This document shows positions 55,243-64,000 of a DNA stretch of 64,000 nucleotides, in pieces; position 1 is the first letter of the stretch; each line of letters starts with the position of its first letter. The DNA lies in assembly GCF_030867145.1 (NCBI RefSeq), contig NC_134440.1, forward strand, positions 9,672,001-9,736,000. The letters run 5' to 3'. The notes under the pieces are model-generated. The model ran no database searches, was not told the origin of the DNA, and saw only the letters and a list, made by a program, of their open reading frames with translations. The translations under genes and the position numbers were made by a program. The DNA comes from Opisthocomus hoazin. Lineage: Eukaryota; Chordata; Aves; Opisthocomiformes; Opisthocomidae.

Positions 55243-56300
55243 CTCGGGGAGGGCCCCAGCCCCACGGGCACTCTGCAGCCCCTCACTCCATCACCATGAA
55301 GCCAGCACAGACCCTCCCTCAGCGTCCTGCCAGACCCCGGCGATGGGGCTGGGGTCCCCCCTCCTGCCCCAGTGCCCCCAGACTCGCTGAGGGGCCGCGT
55401 GCTCCCGCCTGCCCACGGCCGCCCGCTCCGTCCCCTTGCCGAAGGAGGGGTCACAGGTTTGGGGCCTGGCAGGGGGCAGCGGGTGAGGGGTGAGCGAGGG
55501 GCTGCCGGCGCCTGTGGGCATCGAGCCCCCTCCCCGGGCACGAGCAGCCGGGGGGGGCACAGCAGGGAGGGCAGGGGTCCCTCTCCTCCGGGCTCTGCCA
55601 CCACTTCTCCGCCAGCACCCCCCCCTTCTGCTGCCCCGGCATGGGGGGCTCCCGCGGCAGGGTCCCTCCCTGGGGGGGACATGGGGACAGGGCTCAGGCC
55701 CTGCTGGCACCCGGAGAGCGAAGCCCGCCCGGTTGTGTCTCCCGTGCCACGGTGGCACACCGCCGGCTGCGACCTCCCTTGCCCCCCTGCTCAGCAGCCC
55801 CCCGCACCCCCCCAGCTCTCGGGGCTCAGCTGGGGGGCGCAGCCCCCAGCTCAGCATCTCCGCAGGGAGAGGCTGCGGCCGCAGGCTCGGCCGGACCCTG
55901 CCCGCCCGTCACTCGGTGACCCCAGCGGCACCGGGAGAGCCCAGCGGGGCCGCGGCTCGGCCCTGCCCGCGGCCTCGAGGCCTCCCCGCCATGGGCACCA
56001 CCATGGGCACCGCCATGCTGCGGCCTCGTGGCCTCCCCGGGCCACTTCACCGGGCAGCCCCTGCCCACCCCACGCGGTGCCCGGGCACGGCCCGGCCCGC
56101 GCCTGCCGCCGCCTCCTCCTCCTCGGCCGGTGAGGAAGGGGCGAACCCCAGTGCGGGGGCACCGGGGCTGCGGCGGGAGGGCCCGGGGGACGCGGGGAAG
56201 GGGCGCGGGGCTGGGCCCCGCCCGCCTAGTGAGAGGCCCCGCCCCCGCTCAGCCCCGCCCCCTCCCACGCCCCGCCCCCCGACACCCCCCCCTACCCCCC
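55243..56300. other. GC-rich sequence upstream of the GRAM-domain exons
   Basis: Possible minus-strand coding traces exist (for example MPGQQKGGVLAEKWWQSPEE from about 55642 down), but none matches a GRAM N-terminus or another family I know. No CR1 or RNA gene was seen. Confidence 0.4.
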
Positions 56301-56995
56301 ACGACCGCCCCATCGCTCACCGCCGGGCCCCGCCCCGCAGGCCCCGCCCCTCCTGCGCGCCCCACGCTCAGCGAGGCCCCGCCCCGCGCACGCGCGAGGG
56401 GCCGTGGCGGACGGCGGTGACCCGGCCCGCAGCACCGGGCCCCTCGGCAGCCGGTACCGGGAGACCCCGCGGGGCCGGGGACGCATCGTGGCGGGACGGG
56501 GGGGCTGCGAACCCGCCCGCGGGTCACGGCAGCGCCGCCCCGGGCTCGCGGTTTCACTGCGGCGGCGGCGGGGCGGGCCCGGCGGAGCCTCCGGTACCGG
56601 GAGCAGCAGGGGCCGCGCTGCGCCAGGCCGCGCCTCCGGCTCCGCTGCGGCAAGACGCGCCCCCACTGGTTGCTTTGCCGCGGGAGGCGGGACATCGGCG
56701 CAGGAGCCAATCACAAGGCTCCCAGCGCTGCTGCGCGGCAGCCATTTTGTTTGCGGGCGCAGCCGCCATTGCTGTTGAGGGCGGCCATCTCGCGGGGCTC
56801 CCTCGCTCCGCGGGACCCCCCCCCCCCTCCCCCGGCCCCCTCGGAGGAGCGGGGAGCCCCTGGGCACCCCCCACCCACCCAGCTCCGGCCCCCCAGCCGT
56901 GAGGGTCCCCCGCACCCGGAGCAGAGCCCGGGCCCCGCGGGTCCTGCCCGAGGGGGTCCCAGGGCCGCCACCAAAGGCCTTCACCCCGGGTGAGG
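56300..56995. promoter_or_regulatory. CpG island with YY1-type sites
   Basis: Dense CpG sequence carrying three YY1-type cores in about 60 bp: GCAGCCATTTTG near 56740, GCCGCCATTG near 56763, and GGCGGCCATCTCG near 56783. Such clusters mark transcription starts of TATA-less housekeeping genes. The most likely user is a minus-strand gene reading toward the GRAM-domain exons. Direction is not proven. Confidence 0.5.
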
Positions 56996-57308
56996 TGCTG
57001 TGTTAGATTTTTTTTTTTTTCTTTTCTCTCCTTTTTCTCCTCCGTTAAAAAGTGCCATTGGTACCTACTGACCTGACGAACGGGTTAAAACCGAGGGCCG
57101 GGCGCGCGGCCCCGTGCTGGGCCCGACCCCCGCCGCCGGGCCCAGGGCAGCGGTGTCACTGCGCCAGCGCGGCGCCGTGCCGCGGGGACACGTGGGGACA
57201 CGTGGGGACACGCCTGGCCGGGCGACGCGGCGGGGGCCAGCGCCCTGTCCCGCTGCCGTCCCTCGCCGCGGGGTCCCTCGAGGCAGAGCGTGGTGACGCG
57301 GGCCCTGC

Positions 57309-60300
57309 TCAGTTGACGGTGCCGCTCCGGCTCCTTCCCTCGCCGCTCTCCGTCGCGCCGTAGGGCGGCCCCGTGCCGCTCAGCCCCCGCAGGCAGACGG
57401 CTCCTGCGGGGACGGGAGGGAAGCGACGCCTCAGCAGCCATGGCAGCTGCAAGCAGGACCCACCACGGGCCCGCCTGGGCCCGCTGGACTCTCCGGCCGC
57501 TGGCACGAGGGGCCCTACGTCGCTGGTCCCCGAGGCAGCGCAGGGGGTCCGTCCTCTCCCCCCGCCCCAGAGCAGGACGCAGCCGGGCCAAGGCGGCTGC
57601 TGGGCCGGCACTGAGCGCAGGTGCCCGGTCCGTGGTCCGGCAAGGGGCTCCCCAACCCCTGCCCCCACACAGAGCAGCGCCTCAGGGACCCACGGGGTGC
57701 CGGATCTGGACCCCCAGCAAGCAGGCGCAGCCCCCGGCCCCGCAGCCAGGAGCAGGGTGGGGGCCCTGCCCCGTGTGCCCACCACGAGGGTCCCCCTGCA
57801 GCCAACCCTGCCACGGCCCCTCCCGCCGGGCCGGGGCCATCTGCAAAGACACGGTCGCTTCAGCCCAGGCTGGCACAGACGCGAGGCTCCCAGGACCCCC
57901 AGCTCCACGCCTGGCCCCCTGCCCCGTGCCCCCTGCCCCACTCACGGTAGCGGATACGGATGGGCCAGACCATGATGCAGCACAGAGAGGTGACGGCGGC
58001 GACGGCGATGCCCCCGGTGACGAACACCATCACCCAGCGGTAGAAGCTGATGCAGTCATGGCAGCAGAGCTCGGTCCTGCAGGGAGAGGGCAGGGACGCG
58101 GCTCGGTGGCCATGACTGGAGCCCGGCCCAGCGCTCCCCAAGTGCCCCGGGGCTGCTGACGGTGGTCCCACATCCTTGCCATCGGGACTGGTTCATGCTG
58201 GGACGCGTGGGAAAGCTCCAGGGCAAGGAGAGAGGGCAGCACACTGGACATAGAGATCCCCAGCCCCATCGTGCGGCCCAGAGACGCAGCCCTCGTCTTG
58301 GGCCAGAAGTCGAGGAAGGATTTCAGACAAATCAGAGCTGGTTTCCACCCGTGTCTCTTGCTCTGAACCCGGGATATTCGCTGCCTGGCCCCTGGGCGAT
58401 GTGGCTGGAGCTGCCGCGGGGAGGGTTCCTGCCCCGCAGGGACGCTTACGGGCACGGGTGCAGGTTCTGGATCACCATCACAGCCAGGCCGTTGGCCATC
58501 TTGTCCGTGAAGCTCATGGCGCCGTAGACGAACGCGCTGCTGCGCTGTGAGGGGAGAGGAAGGCTCATGGCGCTGCGACAGCCGTGTGCCCTCTCACGGG
58601 CAGAGCCCACATCACAGCAGAGCCCGGGCGCGGGCGACGGGGCTGCCTGCACCCCACGGCTCGGGTCGCCGTCCCCCCGGCGTGACCGCCCCAGCCCCGC
58701 TGTGACCCCCCCCGTCCATCCCGTACCGTGTTGGTGCCGATGAGGTCTGCGGTCATGGAGAGCGAGGTGACCAGGATGGTGGCCGAGCCAGCCCCGAGCA
58801 GCGCGGCCGCCCCGTAGATCTCCGCTCCCATCTGCTTGGCCAGGGCCACCCAGGAGGCGAAGGCCAGGATCCCCAGCATGCCCACGAAGTAGGTCAGCTG
58901 CTCCGGGCCAGCGTGGGCACCGGCGGGGGAGAAGGGAGAGCTCAGCGCCCGGCTCGGCACCCAGCGAGGCAGGGCTGCGTGGGGAGGGCGTGGGGCCAGC
59001 GGCCATGGACAGCCCTGGCTCTCCCCCAGCTGGCTGCAAACAAGGAGCCCCCCGACAGCAAGAGCCTTGCGGGGGTCCGGGCTGGTTTGCAGCGCTGGCC
59101 GCAGCCAAAGGGCCGAGCCCCTGGCAGAGCGGGGTGCCTGGGCAGGGCATGGGGACACCCAGCAACAGGAGAGCTGGGGCTCACTGGGGAACGGGGCTCG
59201 CCGCAGCGTGGAGGGGATGATCTCGGGGGGCAGCCCCCTCCTGCCGGCACTGCAGCCCCCCACGCCTGCCCAGGGCGGCTCAGCCAAACCCTCCCTCTGC
59301 CTCCCGCGGGCGCCACGGGGCTCTCCCAGCCGGGTCAGGGCTGCGCAGGACAGGCGGGTGCTGGACCAGCAGCGCTTTCCGCAGCCTCGGAGACGTGCAG
59401 GGTAGGCCCGTGCCCCCGCACGCTGCCCGCCACCCGCACTGCCCCGTCTGCAGAGGATGCACGAGGGGTCCCTGCTCCCCAGCCAGGCTCAGCTGTGCCA
59501 AGCGCTCTGCTCGCTGGGCCTCGCCTGGGGGCTGGCTCAGACCTCAGCAGGCCCCGGGACTCACGTTGCGACCTATCCACTTATTCACAGGCTTCATGAG
59601 GAAGGAGGAGAGGAAGCCACTGACATACATCACCAGGGGGATGGTGGCGATGTATTTCTGCAAGAGACGAGGACAGGGAGAAGATGAGCTCCGGCCCATT
59701 GGCGCGGGACCCCTGCCCTCGCGACCTCGACACGCGGGCAGGGACGTGCCCGGCGCCCACCTTGGGCAGGAGCAGCGAGTTGGTCAGGTACATGGCGATG
59801 TAGGTCTGCGACAGGTTGACGATGAGCCGGGTGGACATGTAGAGCATCGCGACCTGTGAGGGGACAGCGACAGGGCAGCACTGCTCAGCCCGTGCAAACT
59901 GCAGGTAGGGAAGGCTGGCACCTTCCATGCCCAACCCCGGCACGGCACAGATGCCCACCGAGAAGGGGACAGCCCCCGTGACGTGGTAGGTGGGCACCCA
60001 GGACAGCCCATCTCTCCATCCTCGCCCGTACCAGGGGCAGGACAGCAGCCCAGGACGGGCGCTGCCGGCCCTGCCGCAGCCGTACCTGGTAGAAGGCAGG
60101 CTCCCGCAGCCAGTCCTTCCAGACGAGCAGCGGGCGCGGGGGGCTCGCCGGCTCCTTCGGCAGCAGGGACGTGCTCTCCTCCAGCTGGGGCGGCAAGCTC
60201 GGCGGGTATGGCTTCTCTTTGGTGCCCAGGTGGAAGATGAGGGAGAACACGGCCCCCAGCCCCACCACGATGAGGGACAGGTTCTGGGTGAGGCAGAGCG

Positions 60301-62118
60301 GGTGAGCGTAGCAGGGGGTGCCCTTTGCCTGCCCATCACCCACCGCCCCGCAGTCGGGTGGGTAAAGAGGGGTTCCCAAGGACCCACGGAGAGCTCAGTG
60401 CAGCCGGTGAGATTTCAGGGCTCTGCTATTTCACTCTCCCCAGCTGAGCCATATCCCACCCAGGGAAGAGAGAATCCCGGGACTGACCCCTGCCACGTAC
60501 CCGAAATGTGGGGATATCCTGGGGGCCTAGGTGCTCTGTGAGGTCAGGCTGGTCCACCTGGAAGTTCAGCAGCAGCCAGGCCAGGCCATACACAGTGATA
60601 TTGGCCATGACGGTGAAGGCATACCTGTGGGGACAGCACCTCAGGGCGATGCAGAAGGACGAGCAGAGCTCCAGGCACGGCGGGGAGAAAAGGCTGAGGG
60701 AGCTGGGCTTGTTCAGCCTGGAGAAGGCTGCGAGGGGACCTAATAAATGCTTATAAATATCTGCAGGGGGGGGTCAGGAGGACGGGGCCAGACTCTGTTC
60801 AGTGGTGCCCAGCGACAGGACAAGGGGCAACGGGCACAAACTGAAGCAGAGGAAGCTCCAGCTGAACCCGAGGAAGAACTTCTTCCCTCTGAGGGTGCCG
60901 GAGCCCTGGCCCAGGCTGCCCAGAGGGGCTGTGGAGTCTCCTTCTCTGGAGATATTCCAGCCCCACCTGGACGCGGTGCTGTGCAGCTGCTCTGGGTGAC
61001 CCTGCTTGGGCAGGGGGTTGGGTGGGGGACCCCAGAGGGCCCTGCCGACCCCCACCATGCTGGGGTTCTGTGACCCAAGGCTGCCCTCCAAGCCAGGCAC
61101 ACTGCAGCCAGCTTGACACCCCAGTGTCATTCCTGAGGTGACACCTCCAAGAGCACACAGCATCAGCCTTACTGGTGCACCTCCCAGCATGCCCAGTCCA
61201 AGCCTCAGGGCACGACTGCGAGGAAACCAAGGTCCCTCTGGGTCAGGCTGTCCACGCTGCGGTCAGAGCTCGCCTCTGTCCTAAGGATACCCTGAGCTGC
61301 CCGGCCCAGTGCCCTCAGCGCCGGACTCCTTGGCCGCAGGGTGACCCCAGCGCTGCCCCACAGCCTCCTGCCCGACTGCGCCGCGGTCCCCGCTCGCCTG
61401 CGGAAGGGGAACTTCTCCCCAGCGGGGTGACAGCCAAGCGCTGCTCCATCTGATAAACGCGCCGTCCCACGGCCTGATCCGGCCAGGTAAGCGGCGCCGA
61501 GCCGGGCTCCACGCACGGAGCTGCACTGGCCCTGGGGCCACCCCGGCCAGGGGACAGCCCGCACAGGGCCGTGCCCCGCTCTCCTGGGGACATCGGGGGG
61601 GGGGGGTGTCTGTTCCTCCCTCGTGAGCATCACCCTCTGGTCCCGAAGGAGAAGTGTCCCCAGCTCAGGGAGCTGCCCCACGGGCCGTGTCACCAGCATC
61701 GCTGGCATCGGGCCGTTCCTTCCTGGTACCACGGGGTCTGGGCCACCAACCCAGAAGAACGGGGTCACTTGGACACATCCTGCAGGACACCCGCACCCCA
61801 TGGCACCAGGGGACATCAGGCCCTGGCACGCAGGGGACCTCTCGCTACACGAGCGATGATGAACCCCCCCCCCGGGTTCGGGGACCCCCAGCTCTGGCCA
61901 TGCTCACCTGAAAGCGGTGAGCTCCACCTTCTCATGGTCACTGGTCGCCAGCTCGGGGATGAGGGACAGGTGGGAGATCTGCGTGGCTGCCCAGCCGAAC
62001 TGGAAGATGACGATGAAGGGGAGGTAGTAGATGAAGGCTGCCCACTGCGGCGTGTTCTCATCGCAGCCCAGGCAGGGGTTGAAGATGAAGGGGAAGGACA
62101 GGAGGACGCAGGTGGTGC
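57309..62118 (-). CDS. MFSD12: MFSD12, lysosomal/melanosomal cystine transporter (N-terminal exons right of window)
   Basis: MFSD12 is a major facilitator superfamily protein needed for cystine import into lysosomes and melanosomes, and it affects pigmentation. Minus-strand exons in order are: 62118-61908, 60624-60501, 60283-60086, 59853-59761, 59657-59565, 58897-58727, 58544-58450, 58076-57946, 57403-57309. All phases join, giving about 402 residues; human has about 480, so the N-terminal helices lie beyond the right edge. Recognisable segments are [40 protein letters not shown], the cytosolic loop [77 protein letters not shown] and [16 protein letters not shown]. The final short exon ([12 protein letters not shown]...) is inferred from a GTGAGT donor and CCGCAG acceptor. 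Reading through that donor would give a different tail ending at 57860. Confidence 0.93.
60652..61078 (+). mobile_element. CR1 LINE 3' fragment, plus orientation, in MFSD12 intron
   Basis: Contains AGGCTGAGGGAGCTGGGCTT, the AAATATCTGCAGGG segment, GAGGAAGAACTTCTTCCCTC and the CTGGAGATATTCCAGCCCC tail, ending at GGGGTTCTGTGA. Same young subfamily as 13640, 31867 and 51095. It lies antisense to MFSD12. Confidence 0.92.
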
Positions 62119-64000
62119 CTGGGAGGAGAGCGGAGCGGTGAGCGGCTGCAAGCCGTCCTTCCCACCAGGCCCAGCTGGCTCAGATGTGGATGGACAGACA
62201 GACAGAGCCAGCCCTCTGCTAGGACAGATCCTCCCCACAGGGCTGGGGAGGGAGGTGGGCCCCTTCCCCCAGCCAGCTGCGACATGTGCAGCCCCAGACT
62301 CCCCTCACCCATCCTGCACACGGTGACGTCCCTCCCTCTCGCACCCAGCGCCGAGACAGACAGACAGACGCTTGTCAGCAGACTTCTCCCAGTCGAGCTC
62401 CCCCCCCCAGCACCGCCTCGCACCGCTCCGGCCCCCTCAAGAGGCCCCAGGACCGACCCTCACGCCCTCTCAACACGCAGCCACCCAGGGCTTCCCTCCC
62501 CGTCCCCGTCCCCCCGACACGCAGCCCCATGGACGCGCGGGCCCCGCCGCCCGCCCGCGGGCGACACGGCACCCCGAGGGCGGCAGGGCTGCGGGCCAGC
62601 CCCCCCGTCCCTTCTCCCGTGGGGCTGGCCGAGGGAGCCACGCTCCCTCCACGCCTGCACGACAACACGCAGAGTGACGGCTGGGGACAGCCCCAGTGCA
62701 ACGGGGTGGGGGGACAGGAGCAGAATGCCCCCCACGCCGGGCTCCGAGCCTTGGGAAGGTCCCGGCTGCGTCAGGCAGAGCGGAGCCCAGCTCCTCTGCC
62801 GCAGCGTGACGGCGTGGGGACGCCTGCATGCGGCAGACAGGGACACGCCGGCTTCTCCCCCGCCCCCCTTCCGCAAGGTCACGGAGCGAATCTGCCCAGG
62901 CGCTGCCGAGCCCCAGGCGAAGACACGGAGACGGCTGCGTGCCCCGTCCTGCGCGTCCGCAGCTTCACCGGGCGCTGCCGACGACCCGCGGGATCTGCTC
63001 CTGCAGCTGGGGGAACCCGCGGCCACCTTGGCCCCCAGGGCCCCTCTCCTCTGGGGGACGTCGCAAGAGCCCCCTGCGCGTGTGCGATCTCTCCTCCTCG
63101 CGCCCGTAAGCAGCCATTCCTCCTCCTGGTCGCTTCCCGCAGGGCTGGGGCGAAGCAGCTCTCCCTGCGCCGAGGGCAGGCAGCGACAATCCCGGCTCGG
63201 ACCCACCCGCAGCAAGGACCCGGCTGGGTGCTGGGTGCTGCCCTGCGCCGGCGCCGCGGGAGCTCCCCGAAGGGCCAGGGACTCGGGCACGCTGCGGTGC
63301 CTCTGCCCCGGACAAGCCCGGGCGCCGGGAAGGGCTCGGCCCAGCCCCGCTGCGTGCCCAGTCCCAGGGCTGCTGGTTCGCACCGAGCCCCGTCCGCAGG
63401 CTGTGCCCCCCCCCAGGCCCAGGGCCCCCCAGGGTTGGGCTCTGCAGCCCCCCCAGGGCTGCGAAGGACTGGGAGCACTGGGCCAGGAGCTGCTGCAGCC
63501 TCCCCATCCACCCCGCACCCACCCACGAGCCATCGCCGCTGTCACGCAGGCAGGAGACCCCTGTCCCCCCCGAGCCCCCCCCCAGATCGCACTGCCCACT
63601 GCCGGGGCCACGCCAGGAGCCGTGCTCCTCGGCACGGGGTGCGAGCTGCCCCCCGACACCCCCAAACCCCCGGGGCTGCCCCAGTGAGTGCGGCTTCACT
63701 GGGAGCCAGAGGAGTCCCAGGACCCCTCCCCCTCCCCAGCGGGGCCGTGGGAGCCCCCAAGGCCACCCTGCCCCCCCCATCACGCCGGGGCAGGCAGGCG
63801 ACATCCGGGCTCGCACCTCCGGGCTCCGCAGGGCAGGATCACGGGAACGCCAGGGAGCGTGGGACGGCTCGGCCAGACCAGCTCAAAGAGCCGCTCGTCC
63901 CCCCGAGCCCGCTGCGGCAGGAAGCCGCTCCGCGACAGCCCGGCGTGCGGGGTGGGGGCCCAGCACCCCCGGCCCCGCGGCCCAGCGCCGCGGCGGGGAG
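62119..64000 (-). other. MFSD12 intron or 5' region to window edge
   Basis: Very GC-rich with C- and G-runs. The expected MFSD12 N-terminal helices were not found on the minus strand, so the preceding exon lies beyond 64000. Large open frames on both strands here lack domains and are attributed to composition. Confidence 0.55.

Noticed and set aside
62284-63687. 467-codon plus-strand and 401-codon minus-strand frames near the right edge
   Set aside because: They are low-complexity Pro/Ala/Arg translations of an intron, without domain or start context.

Overview
The window is vertebrate, almost certainly avian, nuclear DNA. Genes have GT-AG introns, poly(A) hexamers and CpG-island promoters, and the sequence is littered with CR1 LINE copies, the dominant bird repeat. 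Four genes (PIP5K1C, CACTIN, FZR1, MFSD12) are those of human 19p13.3. In birds this block lies on a small GC-rich microchromosome (chicken chromosome 28, from general knowledge). Base composition rises from moderate GC at the left to very high GC at the right.

Layout. 1-19.6 kb: the 3' two-thirds of PIP5K1C (+). Its first coding exons lie left of the window. The kinase core, the variable C-terminal exons including the talin-binding exon, and the 3' UTR are present. 19.6-22.9 kb: intergenic. 23.25-30.3 kb: complete CACTIN (+), with a 400-bp solo LTR in intron 1 flanked by 5-bp target duplications. 31.9-33.0 kb: an antisense CR1. 33.5-36.66 kb: an intact PIF/Harbinger-transposase-derived DDE gene (-), best modelled as two exons. 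Its start faces the FZR1 promoter across one CpG island. 37.1-49.3 kb: complete FZR1 (+). 51-57 kb: a difficult GC-rich interval. It holds a CR1, an orphan first-exon-like ORF, opposing poly(A) hexamers and pieces of a GRAM-domain gene (-) that looks frame-disrupted. 57.3-62.1 kb: MFSD12 (-), whose N-terminal exons lie right of the window.

Functionally the genes are independent housekeeping or cell-biology genes: PI(4,5)P2 synthesis at adhesions, spliceosome C complex, APC/C activation, and lysosomal/melanosomal cystine import. They are linked by conserved synteny, not by a common pathway. From memory, human HMG20B, GIPC3 and TBXA2R lie between MFSD12 and CACTIN. None is recognisable between CACTIN and FZR1 here, and the FZR1-MFSD12 pair is inverted relative to CACTIN-PIP5K1C compared with human.

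The least expected items are the domesticated transposase gene sharing FZR1's CpG island, the damaged GRAM-domain gene between FZR1 and MFSD12, the solo LTR inside CACTIN intron 1, and an ancient MIR-type SINE that appears to supply the PIP5K1C poly(A) region.
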